Positions 1 through 5,391 of a stretch of 11,966 bases of DNA are shown here, piece by piece (position 1 is the stretch's first letter; each line of letters opens with the position of its first letter). The translations under genes and the position numbers were made by a program. The DNA is from Candidatus Bathyarchaeota archaeon (lineage in GTDB: Archaea > Thermoproteota > Bathyarchaeia > RBG-16-48-13 > GCA-020355125), in contig DAOVAG010000012.1 of NCBI GenBank assembly GCA_030671165.1, forward strand, positions 1 to 11,966, read 5' to 3'. The notes below the pieces were generated by a model. It was not told the origin of the DNA, did not search any database, and saw nothing but the letters and a program-made list of their open reading frames with translations.

Positions 1-1
1 A

Positions 2-118
2 ATGCCCCAACCTGTCGAATTTCTGCTTGATACTCCTATTTGCACTATAAAACATCTTCCTGACAATGTAATAACCGAATTAAAAAAAGCACGAAATTTA
101 ATACGGGAAGAATGTTAA
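2..118 (+). CDS. Small ORF at the left edge, possibly the end of a longer gene
   Basis: An open frame runs from an ATG at the second base to TAA, giving 38 residues that end in a Lys/Arg-rich helix (KKARNLIREE). The window edge hides whether this ATG is the true start or an internal Met of a longer protein. It lies on the same strand as the next gene, with a 38-nt gap that contains a TATA-like box. No family is recognised. Confidence 0.4.
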   Translation: MPQPVEFLLDTPICTIKHLPDNVITELKKARNLIREEC

Positions 119-119
119 C

Positions 120-130
120 TTAATATACTT
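120..130 (+). promoter_or_regulatory. TATA-like box for the first operon
   Basis: The string taatatactt lies 27-36 nt before the ATG at 157, and no Shine-Dalgarno sequence precedes that ATG. This is the archaeal pattern of a TATA box with a leaderless or nearly leaderless transcript. It is inferred from spacing and base content only. Confidence 0.45.
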
Positions 131-156
131 TAATTCTTATTTCTAATTATATAACC

Positions 157-675
157 ATGATGCGAAAAACTCCCATTAAGAGAAGACCGACCACTCTCGA
201 AAATTATAACCGTCTAAGGAGAGAAAGACAATATCTACTTAATAGGTGTGTGTTATACCGTCAAGAAGTTATAGAAGAACATCGAAACCAATCTCAACTT
301 TTCTGTGGCAAGAACTTACCGAAACCAGTTAAGCCATTACCCGAAGAAACTCTCAGAGATATGAGAGACGAGTTAGAAGCTACTACTGATATAACTAAAA
401 AAGATTTTGAACGACTTAAAGTTATCTCAAAAGACTGTGGATTTGATTATGACCGCTTGGTTCACAATGTTAATAGCTTAGAGACATTATTCAAGGAAAG
501 AGGTATCGTTAAGCCAAAGAATCAACGATTTGGGGCTGCCATTAAGATTACTCATCCCGAAACTGCTATAAGAGCAATAGGAAGTTGTATTGGAGTAGGT
601 GTAGGTTCGATAACTGGCATTATAAAGCAATTACAAGAAATGGGGTTCGATGTCGGCAAGTTGCGACACCGTTAA
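157..675 (+). CDS. Basic protein of unknown function, 172 aa
   Basis: I do not recognise this protein. The first 45 residues are very basic and helical (KRRPTT at 9-14, then RLRRERQ). The middle is charged and helical. The last third (about 130-165) has a glycine-rich turn, CIGVGVGSITG, followed by a short helix, which could be a helix-turn-helix or just a packing segment. Two tandem ATGs (157 and 160) are possible starts; both sit just after a TATA-like box with no Shine-Dalgarno site, so the mRNA is probably almost leaderless. It is the first gene of a + strand operon ending near 1284. The basic N-terminus would suit nucleic acid binding, but that is inference. Confidence 0.75.
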   Translation: MMRKTPIKRRPTTLENYNRLRRERQYLLNRCVLYRQEVIEEHRNQSQLFCGKNLPKPVKPLPEETLRDMRDELEATTDITKKDFERLKVISKDCGFDYDRLVHNVNSLETLFKERGIVKPKNQRFGAAIKITHPETAIRAIGSCIGVGVGSITGIIKQLQEMGFDVGKLRHR

Positions 676-680
676 TAATT

Positions 681-989
681 ATGGCACAACCAAGTATAGT
701 CTACCGGAATATAAGTGAGATTAATTGCGAAATTAGACGACCATTTAAGACTAATTTCGATTGTAAATTAAAGAAAGTATCTAATGGCAGGAAAGAATAT
801 TTTATTGATAATATTTGGAATGTAAAAGTTGCTAATATTGATACTGAAACTGCTATTCTTTTAAGAGAACCCGATAAAATTACTGTTTCTATGTATAATC
901 AAACTAAAGGTGTAGAATGCACTATTGTTATGGCACAAGGCGGTAATCAACTCATCTGTCAAGATAAATCTCGTTTGGAGGGGAAATAA
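681..989 (+). CDS. Small beta-rich protein of unknown function, 102 aa
   Basis: The frame is open from further upstream, but the ATG at 681 is preferred because it lies 5 nt after the preceding stop and avoids a 90-nt overlap with that gene. The predicted chain alternates short polar and hydrophobic stretches typical of beta strands (EYFIDNIWNVKVANID, AILLREPDKITVSMYN). It has three Cys residues without a clear metal motif. The stop overlaps the ATG of the next gene as TAATG, so translation is probably coupled. No family is recognised. Confidence 0.75.
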   Translation: MAQPSIVYRNISEINCEIRRPFKTNFDCKLKKVSNGRKEYFIDNIWNVKVANIDTETAILLREPDKITVSMYNQTKGVECTIVMAQGGNQLICQDKSRLEGK

Positions 990-1183
990 TGAATGTTAAT
1001 GAACAAATCAAGCTCAAAGTCAAAAGAGCAGAAAGAAACTGGAAAAGTTTTGTTGAGAATTACGGGCAATTTGTTAAATCCCAGATGGATAACACTTTTA
1101 GAGAATTGGACACCGCTCTCAAAGAGCATCAAAAAGTAGTAGCTAAGGCTAAAAAACAAATTCAGAAAATAGTAAAAAAATGA
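989..1183 (+). CDS. Small Lys-rich helical protein, 64 aa
   Basis: The start overlaps the preceding stop (TAATG), and a strong Shine-Dalgarno sequence, GGAGGGG at 977-983, lies 5 nt before the ATG. The protein is almost wholly helical and charged, with a C-terminal Lys-rich run (KAKKQIQKIVKK). Its stop overlaps the next ATG as ATGA. It may be a coiled-coil or a nucleic-acid-binding accessory protein; the sequence does not decide. An antisense frame at 959-1159 is a shadow. Confidence 0.75.
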   Translation: MNVNEQIKLKVKRAERNWKSFVENYGQFVKSQMDNTFRELDTALKEHQKVVAKAKKQIQKIVKK

Positions 1184-1284
1184 TTGGTCTCATTATATTA
1201 ATAGTTATTGTTGTTCTATGTCTAATTTGTTATTGGTTATCAGGAATTGAGATTAGAATCCTTGATGAGCTTAAAAAAAAGTAG
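1180..1284 (+). CDS. Single-span membrane peptide, 34 aa
   Basis: The ATG overlaps the stop of the upstream gene (ATGA), so translation is coupled. Residues 2-20 are an unbroken run of Ile, Leu, Val, Cys and Trp that is long enough to cross a membrane once. It is followed by a short amphipathic tail ending in Lys-Lys-Lys. With no positive residue ahead of the helix and three Lys at the C-terminus, the tail is likely cytoplasmic. It is the last gene of the 157-1284 operon. The role is unknown; single-span peptides this small are common in archaeal viruses. Confidence 0.6.
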   Translation: MIGLIILIVIVVLCLICYWLSGIEIRILDELKKK

Positions 1285-1289
1285 ATACA
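1281..1289 (-). promoter_or_regulatory. Inverted copy of the TGTATCTACA site
   Basis: On the - strand this reads TGTATCTAC, nine bases of the ten-base dyad found three times at 1753-1794. It sits across the stop codon of the membrane peptide gene. A single nine-base match could be chance, so it is listed only because the other three copies are exact. Confidence 0.3.
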
Positions 1290-1310
1290 AAGTATATTTA
1301 ACAAGTAGCA

Positions 1311-1335
1311 TCCTTTTTCTCTTATTTTATTAGAT
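1311..1335 (+). terminator. T-rich terminator of the first operon
   Basis: Just after the last gene of the operon the + strand becomes pyrimidine-rich, with runs of five, four and three T (tcctttttct, ttatttta). Archaeal RNA polymerase stops at such U-rich stretches without a hairpin. The call rests on position and composition. Confidence 0.45.
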
Positions 1336-1342
1336 TTGTCGC

Positions 1343-1410
1343 AAAAAAGTAGGAGTTTTCATCTAGCACAATATAATATATACTCCTAGACGGAAACTCC
1401 TAACTTTTTT
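1343..1410. repeat. Long imperfect inverted repeat (hairpin)
   Basis: The left arm (1343-1366) and right arm (1386-1410) are complementary over about 24 bases with one extra base and two mismatches; one mismatch would be a G-U pair in the + strand RNA. The arms start and end in six-base A and T runs. The 19-base spacer is AT-rich and TATA-like. The repeat GTCGC flanks both sides (1338-1342 and 1414-1418) in direct orientation. It could be a bidirectional terminator, a structured RNA, a replication origin or a protein-binding site. Confidence 0.75.
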
Positions 1411-1450
1411 AATGTCGCTTTTTATCGTTAGTTAGAAAGGCTGAAGTAAT

Positions 1451-1512
1451 CTATAATTCTATATAGCACTCTATAAAATGCTATAACTTATAAGATTATA
1501 TAACTTACTATA
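1451..1512. repeat. CTATA repeats upstream of the regulator gene
   Basis: CTATA occurs at 1451, 1459, 1471, 1481 and 1508 in the stretch leading to the ATG at 1516. The first four are spaced 8-12 bases apart, close to one helical turn. The region also holds the promoter of the next gene. In such AT-rich DNA part of this may be chance; an operator or iteron array is possible. Confidence 0.35.
1487..1505 (+). promoter_or_regulatory. TATA-like promoter for the RHH gene
   Basis: The string cttataagattatataac lies about 11-29 nt before the ATG at 1516. There is no Shine-Dalgarno site, so a leaderless transcript starting near the ATG is likely. Confidence 0.4.
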
Positions 1513-1515
1513 ATT

Positions 1516-1746
1516 ATGACAAATAATACAACTATCGCCCTATCAAAAGCGACAAAAGTTAAATTATTAGCACTCAAACTTGTTCCTCAAGAATCTTATG
1601 AGAATGTAGTTATTAGACTAATGAAATTTTATAAAGATAAAATACGACCCCGTAATTATCAGCCAACTCAAAAAGTAGAGAATATGTCGACAAGAGATAA
1701 GAACAAAGCTCAAGGTTATGAACAGTTCGATGACGACATGGAATAA
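1516..1746 (+). CDS. Ribbon-helix-helix regulator-like protein, 76 aa
   Basis: The first 40 residues fit a ribbon-helix-helix (CopG/Arc-type) fold. A short strand TTIALSK is followed by a helix TKVKLLALK, a turn at VPQESY, and a second helix ENVVIRLMKFYKDK. The phrase VPQESYENVVIRL is close to what archaeal short antitoxin-like and DUF7557-type proteins show. The tail (45-76) is polar and probably disordered, ending in acidic DDDME. It is likely a DNA-binding dimer. It is the first gene of its unit, and three exact TGTATCTACA dyads lie just downstream, before the gene at 1806; these are good candidates for its targets. No toxin gene is recognisable next to it, so a regulator is preferred to an antitoxin. 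Confidence 0.75.
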   Translation: MTNNTTIALSKATKVKLLALKLVPQESYENVVIRLMKFYKDKIRPRNYQPTQKVENMSTRDKNKAQGYEQFDDDME

Positions 1747-1752
1747 CATATT

Positions 1753-1794
1753 TGTATCTACAATTGTATCTACAATAATCAAAATGTATCTACA
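1753..1794. promoter_or_regulatory. Three exact TGTATCTACA dyads (operator candidate)
   Basis: The ten-base sequence TGTATCTACA occurs exactly at 1753-1762, 1765-1774 and 1785-1794, that is 12 and 20 bases apart. Each copy is itself an inverted repeat, TGTA-N2-TACA, as expected for a small dimeric repressor. The array fills the gap between the ribbon-helix-helix gene and the gene at 1806, where a promoter or leader would be. Confidence 0.7.
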
Positions 1795-1805
1795 TTGGTG
1801 TTAAA

Positions 1806-2099
1806 ATGGAAAACGACCAAAAAGAGCTAAAGGATAAGGTCAGAAAGGAACTTGGAATGAAGATTTTAACTTATTCTCTCAATCTATTCCAAAAGTATAA
1901 AATGCTTGGCTATCCCGAAGAGATAACGACTATTTGGTTTGGAGTATCTCAATCACTAATCGAAATGTTATTAACTAACATCCACGATATTAATATTAAT
2001 AAGTTTCATACCGTCAAAGCTAACATTCTCTCTCAATTAGAGAAGTTGGAAAAGACTATTGGTCATATTGATTCTCCAACAAAAGATATGTATGGATAA
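1806..2099 (+). CDS. Helical protein of unknown function, 97 aa
   Basis: I do not recognise this protein. It is predicted to be mostly helical: a charged N-terminal helix (1-16), an aromatic and hydrophobic core (about 19-58, with WFGVSQSLIEMLL) and a C-terminal charged helix (65-85). A GGTG Shine-Dalgarno-like string lies 7 nt before the ATG. Because the three TGTATCTACA dyads end 11 bp upstream, this gene and those after it are probably the regulated ones. It starts a run of closely spaced genes up to 3351. Confidence 0.75.
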   Translation: MENDQKELKDKVRKELGMKILTYSLNLFQKYKMLGYPEEITTIWFGVSQSLIEMLLTNIHDININKFHTVKANILSQLEKLEKTIGHIDSPTKDMYG

Positions 2100-2104
2100 T
2101 AACC

Positions 2105-2425
2105 ATGAAAGATATTATAAGAGAGATAGATTATAGTAAGATTGGCACTACTAAGAAAGAATACGAAGCTCGAAGACAGAAAGACGAAGACTGTGAACGA
2201 GCTGTGTGCGAACTTGCGAGGGATGTTCTTGATGTTCAAATTGACGATGCTATGGGGTCAACTTTCGAGGGTGGCGATACTTATCTTAACAAATTAATAG
2301 GTGAAATGGCTTCTCAAACATTACCACCGTATATTGACTGTGTATTAGAGCGTTGTGCGAAGTTTATGACTGAAGATGAGTTAGGTAAATATTTAGTAGC
2401 TCGAACTGACTTGCGGGGTTTGTAA
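2105..2425 (+). CDS. Acidic protein of unknown function, 106 aa
   Basis: The gene starts 5 nt after the preceding stop. The protein is acidic, mixed helical, with four Cys spread out (CERAVC, then CVLERC), not in a standard zinc knuckle. No clear Shine-Dalgarno site is visible, so it may be read by reinitiation. Its stop overlaps the next start as TAATG. No family is recognised. Confidence 0.75.
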   Translation: MKDIIREIDYSKIGTTKKEYEARRQKDEDCERAVCELARDVLDVQIDDAMGSTFEGGDTYLNKLIGEMASQTLPPYIDCVLERCAKFMTEDELGKYLVARTDLRGL

Positions 2426-2703
2426 TGGAAGAACTATATAAGAGATGCGAAGAAGCAATTGAATGGCTTCGGGCACAATCCGTCAAAGAGAACATCAATC
2501 CAAGAAAGAGAAAAGAGCTATATGAGTCTTGGGATAAAGTCTACCAGTATTGTCTTGTTAGAGGCGGAAACATTCTTACAGGAGAGAGAATAAAAATCTT
2601 GGCAACCCGAATGGATAAAATCAAGGACACATTAGGAATTAAAGTTCGTCAGAGTGTAAGAGATTCATTAGCCATATTTAAAGGGAGGAAACCGTTTAAA
2701 TAA
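2425..2703 (+). CDS. Basic helical protein of unknown function, 92 aa
   Basis: The start overlaps the preceding stop (TAATG). The protein has two helical parts, 2-20 with CEEAIEWLRAQ and 26-42 with RKRKELYESW, and a basic C-terminus ending GRKPFK. The net charge is positive, compatible with nucleic acid binding, but there is no motif to confirm it. The next gene again starts within its stop codon, and a GGGAGG string at 2685-2690 would serve that gene. Confidence 0.75.
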   Translation: MEELYKRCEEAIEWLRAQSVKENINPRKRKELYESWDKVYQYCLVRGGNILTGERIKILATRMDKIKDTLGIKVRQSVRDSLAIFKGRKPFK

Positions 2704-2891
2704 TGCCAGACCAAATATTTGCGTGTGTTGACTGCGGTCAAGTATATCTTACTGGTAAACCACCAAAAGAATGTATGAGACATAATTGCTCATCGACTAC
2801 CTTTAAAGAGATACAGAAAGAAGATGTTATTGATATGCACGATGTAATGAATACCTTTATAGAAAAACTCTTAGCAGGAGATTATGACTGA
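2703..2891 (+). CDS. Rubredoxin-like zinc-ribbon protein, 62 aa
   Basis: Residues 6-29 carry two Cys pairs: C8-x2-C11 followed by G12, and C24-x4-C29. This matches a zinc ribbon or rubredoxin-like knuckle (FACVDCGQVYLTGKPP, then ECMRHNC). The rest is an acidic helix. The start overlaps the preceding stop (TAATG), and a GGGAGG string lies 12 nt before the ATG. Such small zinc ribbons often mediate protein or nucleic acid contacts in archaeal viruses. The precise role is unknown. Confidence 0.75.
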   Translation: MPDQIFACVDCGQVYLTGKPPKECMRHNCSSTTFKEIQKEDVIDMHDVMNTFIEKLLAGDYD

Positions 2892-3351
2892 AGACTATTG
2901 GAAGCATGTGGGTCGGGGTTCTTATGCCAAGTATTCTAAGTGGCGGGATATGTCTAAAATCAAACAGCCTAAGTTTAAAGCTCCTTTTGAAATAACATCC
3001 TTCATGCGTGGCAACTCATCATGCGACTGTCGTTGCGAAGCTAAAATGTTGCCAAGAAACACTATTTTAGTAGAATCACCTACTCCTGAGAGAACTTATG
3101 AAGCATTAAAAAATGCGTGGCGTAGGAATAAATTCGGTTGGTTAGCTCATGGAAGCTGTCAAATTGCTATATCTAAGGGTCTACTTAAAGCTCCTTTCAG
3201 CGAAGTCAAAGAAATATTAAGACCGACCAAGCTAAAGTGTTTTGATAACATAGATAACACCAAACTCAAGGAAGGGGATATTCTCTTAACCCGAATAGGT
3301 AGTCAACGGAGCGTTGGCAAACCCCATTTGATATTAGAGGGTCTTAAATAG
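2884..3351 (+). CDS. Cys-containing protein of unknown function, 155 aa
   Basis: I do not recognise this protein. The ATG lies inside the end of the zinc-ribbon gene (8-nt overlap) and is preceded by AGGAG at 2876-2880. Residues 47-51 form a compact Cys cluster (CDCRC), with two further Cys at about 92 and 119. The middle has a basic helix (NAWRRNKFGWLAHGSC). The C-terminal third (KLKEGDILLTRIG, HLILEGLK) looks beta-rich. A metal site built from the CDCRC cluster is possible. It ends the run of close genes that starts at 1806. Confidence 0.75.
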   Translation: MTEDYWKHVGRGSYAKYSKWRDMSKIKQPKFKAPFEITSFMRGNSSCDCRCEAKMLPRNTILVESPTPERTYEALKNAWRRNKFGWLAHGSCQIAISKGLLKAPFSEVKEILRPTKLKCFDNIDNTKLKEGDILLTRIGSQRSVGKPHLILEGLK

Positions 3352-3371
3352 TCTAACTAAAATATATATTA

Positions 3372-3533
3372 ATGAAGCTAATTAAGAAAATAGCAGTAAT
3401 TCTTATAATATTAACTGATGTTATTCTCATGGTCGCAACATACCCGTATATTTGGTTTCGACCATTCATTATGACCGTTCCACCATTAGTTTCAGGGTGT
3501 TTAATAGCACAATTAATTAAACCAGAGGGATAA
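3372..3533 (+). CDS. Small membrane protein with two hydrophobic segments, 53 aa
   Basis: An ATG 20 nt after the preceding stop opens a 53-residue frame that stops 3 nt before the kinase gene. Residues 7-23 (IAVILIILTDVILMVA) and 32-49 (FIMTVPPLVSGCLIAQLI) are hydrophobic, separated by an aromatic/Arg loop, giving two membrane spans. The N-terminus (MKLIKK) is basic. The AGAGGGA near its end is the likely Shine-Dalgarno site for the next gene, so the two are probably co-expressed. The function is unknown. Confidence 0.6.
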   Translation: MKLIKKIAVILIILTDVILMVATYPYIWFRPFIMTVPPLVSGCLIAQLIKPEG

Positions 3534-3536
3534 ATT

Positions 3537-3962
3537 ATGGCATTCGTATTTTGGTTTTATGGGTTATCTGGGAGTGGCAAAACAACCATAGCAGATATAT
3601 TTGCCAAGCAGAATGAAGACAGATATGGTAAGATTGAAAGGTTAGATGGTGATAAAGAAAGAGAATGGTGGCACAACGATTTAGGCTATTCAAGATTAGA
3701 CAGAATCAGAAACATTACAAGAGCAACAGCGAAAGCTAATGTTCTATCTTTAAGGGGGATAACTGTTGTTGCTTCATTTACTACTCCGTTCAGAAAGATG
3801 AGAGAGCATCTTAAATCTGTGTTAGGTGATAGATTACAACTAATACTCATAGATACTCCATTAAAAGAGTGTATTCGAAGAGACCCTAAAGGTTTATATA
3901 AGAAAGCGATGAGTGGAGAACTTAAAAATATGATTGGAGTTGATGTGAAGTTTGAATACTAA
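3537..3962 (+). CDS. Adenylylsulfate (APS) kinase-like protein, 141 aa
   Basis: The whole protein follows the APS kinase (CysC) pattern. It has a P-loop GLSGSGKTT at 9-17 and LDGD at 36-39. Then LGYSRLDRIRNITR at 49-62 resembles the usual LGFSxEDRxENIRR, and FTTPFRKMRE at 81-90 resembles FISPYRxxR. The lid region is RRDPKGLYKKA at 114-124, with GVDVKFE near the end. CysC phosphorylates the 3' hydroxyl of APS to make PAPS; relatives phosphorylate other nucleotide-linked compounds. At 141 residues it lacks the last 30-50 residues of usual CysC. No ATP sulfurylase is seen nearby, so the substrate may differ. A GAGGG string lies 7 nt before the ATG. Its end overlaps the nucleotidyltransferase gene by 11 nt, suggesting a shared pathway. 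Confidence 0.9.
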   Translation: MAFVFWFYGLSGSGKTTIADIFAKQNEDRYGKIERLDGDKEREWWHNDLGYSRLDRIRNITRATAKANVLSLRGITVVASFTTPFRKMREHLKSVLGDRLQLILIDTPLKECIRRDPKGLYKKAMSGELKNMIGVDVKFEY

Positions 3963-4281
3963 ATATACTCTCTTTATTGGCAGATTTGACCCGTTTCATA
4001 AAGGTCATAAATATATTGTTGATTCTTTTGTTAATAATGGAAAACCCGTGTGTATAGCAGTTAGGGATTGCGAAGCTCACATATCTTCCGATGACAGAGT
4101 AAAAATCATCAAGCTAATATATAAAGGCATCGCTTCAGTTAAAGTAATTAGCATTCCCGATATAGAAATGGTCGCTGTTGGAAGAAATGTAGGCTATTCC
4201 ATAGTAGAAGTGCCCGAACATATTAAAACTATTTCAGCAACTAAAATAAGAAAAAGGTGGAAAAAATTAAAAAGTTCGTAA
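3952..4281 (+). CDS. HxGH nucleotidyltransferase (cytidylyltransferase/NadM-like), 109 aa
   Basis: The N-terminus GRFDPFHKGHK (10-20) carries the HxGH nucleotide-binding motif (H16-H19), and ISATKIR at 94-100 is the C-terminal motif of this superfamily, which includes NMN adenylyltransferase (NadM), CTP:glycerol-3-phosphate cytidylyltransferase (TagD) and pantetheine-phosphate adenylyltransferase. These enzymes transfer AMP or CMP from NTP to a phosphate-bearing substrate. It is short even for TagD (about 130 residues). The start must be TTG at 3952: an in-frame stop lies just upstream and no ATG or GTG precedes the HxGH motif. GGAG at 3936-3939 precedes it. It overlaps the kinase gene, implying coupled translation. 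Substrate unknown. Confidence 0.88.
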   Translation: MNTKYTLFIGRFDPFHKGHKYIVDSFVNNGKPVCIAVRDCEAHISSDDRVKIIKLIYKGIASVKVISIPDIEMVAVGRNVGYSIVEVPEHIKTISATKIRKRWKKLKSS

Positions 4282-4424
4282 AGGGTCAGAGACAAGTTAG
4301 GTTTAAGCTAATACCAATTCCGATGCGAAAATGTGCCGATTGTCGTAATTTCATACATCTTGGAGAGTTTTGGTGGCAAATAGATGGTCATCCATATCAT
4401 TTAGGTTGTGCCCCTAATAATTAA
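4257..4424 (+). CDS. Tiny zinc-binding candidate, 55 aa (or 33 aa)
   Basis: A frame open from a GTG at 4257, overlapping the nucleotidyltransferase gene by 25 nt, ends at 4424. An ATG at 4323 would give only the last 33 residues. Both include C-A-D-C followed about 18 residues later by H-x2-H and then H-L-G-C, a plausible C2-H-C or C2HC-type zinc site in a very compact domain with FWWQIDG between. The short length, strand and position in the operon support a real gene; the start is uncertain, and no Shine-Dalgarno site is clear for either. Confidence 0.55.
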   Translation: MEKIKKFVKGQRQVRFKLIPIPMRKCADCRNFIHLGEFWWQIDGHPYHLGCAPNN

Positions 4425-4435
4425 ATATCTTAAAA
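4421..4435 (+). promoter_or_regulatory. TATA-like box before the membrane protein gene
   Basis: The string ttaaatatcttaaaa lies 15-29 nt before the ATG at 4450, and no Shine-Dalgarno site is seen. This suggests the membrane protein gene has its own nearly leaderless transcript. Confidence 0.4.
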
Positions 4436-4449
4436 CCTAATACTCTAAT

Positions 4450-5004
4450 ATGAATGTAGAATCTGTTTATCATACTATAAAAAGCAAAATAAACGGACTC
4501 ACTAAGGGAAACGGTGAATGGCTTCGATTATTAGCTTTTACGGGTGTGGCAACAGCAGGAGCAATAGGTCTTGCGTATAGCACACCAGAAATAGCACACC
4601 GAGTTCCGAAATCTTTGAAGTCGGGAGCAGCATTAGCAATTATCGACTTGATTTGGGAGAATATTGGCTATTACACTAAAGCTTGGAAGTCAAATCATAG
4701 TCTCTTGTATCTTGGTAAAGCTCCTGTCGAAGTAGTAGCTATGTCGGGATTAGCGGGAGCAACATTATCATTAATGCTTCCCGAACAGAAAGACCGTGCT
4801 TTACAGATTCTTTATCCGTTAATAACAGCCATGACGGGAGCAAGTTTGGAGTGGTGGCTAAGACAAAAGGGATATATGGAATACCATCCTAAATATAAAT
4901 GGATTCATGCTTTTATAACTTACTTTATAGTGTTTTTCGCACTACACGAACTACATTATAAGTGGGATGATATAGAATCAGCGGTAAAAAGAAAGCTTAC
5001 CTAA
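4450..5004 (+). CDS. Polytopic membrane protein of unknown function, 184 aa
   Basis: Hydrophobic stretches at about 25-43, 57-73, 91-110, 118-136 and 152-168 suggest four to five membrane spans. Conserved-looking polar or aromatic groups sit near span ends: IDLIWENIGYY (65-75), LEWWLRQKGY (133-142) and ALHELHYKW (164-172). The His, Glu and Trp residues there could form an active or metal site. I do not recognise the family. It probably has its own promoter and is the last gene of the left block; its end overlaps the end of the convergent gene by 8 bp, with no room for a terminator between them. Confidence 0.8.
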   Translation: MNVESVYHTIKSKINGLTKGNGEWLRLLAFTGVATAGAIGLAYSTPEIAHRVPKSLKSGAALAIIDLIWENIGYYTKAWKSNHSLLYLGKAPVEVVAMSGLAGATLSLMLPEQKDRALQILYPLITAMTGASLEWWLRQKGYMEYHPKYKWIHAFITYFIVFFALHELHYKWDDIESAVKRKLT

Positions 5005-5230
5005 AAGTGAAGCCATCGTTTACTTTTCCGTCAATCTCGTCTCTGAGATAATCATAATTGAGCAATATTTCAAACGGAGTCGTAGCTTCCTCGATTTTCT
5101 TTATATATAGAAATGCTTTATCAGGCAAAGGTGGTTTGATAGGTTTACCTTTCTTCATATATAATATTTGTTTAGAAATCTTATAAAGCTGTCTATTAGA
5201 AACTATGTTTTCCGTAATTGCTGTCTCCAA
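4997..5230 (-). CDS. Small protein of unknown function, 77 aa
   Basis: The longest version starts at a TTG that overlaps the upstream gene by 28 nt; no ATG, GTG or TTG follows until an ATG at 5158, which would leave 53 residues. The sequence is basic and then acidic, with PIKPPLPDKAFLYIKKIEEA in the middle and a Tyr/Asp-rich C-terminal helix. No motif is recognised. It is the last gene of the - strand block, and its stop lies inside the 3' end of the convergent membrane protein gene. Confidence 0.6.
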   Translation of the reverse strand: METAITENIVSNRQLYKISKQILYMKKGKPIKPPLPDKAFLYIKKIEEATTPFEILLNYDYLRDEIDGKVNDGFTFR

Positions 5231-5391
5231 TAGCTCAAATAACAGCTAAAGCATACCCACCAATCCCCGTCTCGACTCATTCCAAGATGTAATGGAACAT
5301 AAATGCGACCTTTGATAAGTTTTCCGCACTCATCACATTCAAATCCATCATCTATTTTGCGTAATCTTATAACAACTTTACCGATTTTCAT
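5203..5391 (-). CDS. Small four-Cys zinc-finger protein, 62 aa
   Basis: From the ATG at 5391, Cys residues occur as C19-x2-C22 (ECDECGK) and C47-x2-C50 (WVCFSCY), a classic two-knuckle zinc ribbon with a 24-residue loop. A longer version from a TTG at 5436 adds 15 residues but would overlap the preceding frame heavily, so the ATG is preferred. The C-terminus is aromatic and basic (YWRQQLRK). It probably binds nucleic acid or a protein partner. It is one of several Cys-rich small proteins in this part of the - strand block. Confidence 0.7.
   Translation of the reverse strand: MKIGKVVIRLRKIDDGFECDECGKLIKGRIYVPLHLGMSRDGDWWVCFSCYLSYWRQQLRKT

Noticed and set aside
585..680. N-terminal extension of the gene at 681
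   Set aside because: It would overlap the previous gene by about 90 nt, and its Trp/Cys/Arg-rich sequence looks like an off-frame reading. The ATG at 681 follows the previous stop closely.
959..1159. Open frame of 66 codons on the - strand
   Set aside because: It lies opposite the well-supported 989-1183 gene, which has a strong SD site and coupled neighbours. Its Phe/Ser-rich sequence is what an antisense of a Lys-rich gene gives.
1753..1794. Minimal CRISPR array
   Set aside because: The repeats are only 10 bp with 2- and 10-bp spacers, far below CRISPR dimensions, and no cas gene is present.
1516..2099. Toxin-antitoxin pair made of the RHH protein and the next gene
   Set aside because: The downstream protein shows no PIN, RelE, MazF or other toxin features, and the two genes are separated by an operator-like array rather than overlapping.
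3952..4281. Reading the nucleotidyltransferase as ATP sulfurylase, completing a PAPS pathway
   Set aside because: At 109 residues with a GRFDPFHKGHK motif it is far too short and lacks the sulfurylase QxRNPxHxxH arrangement.
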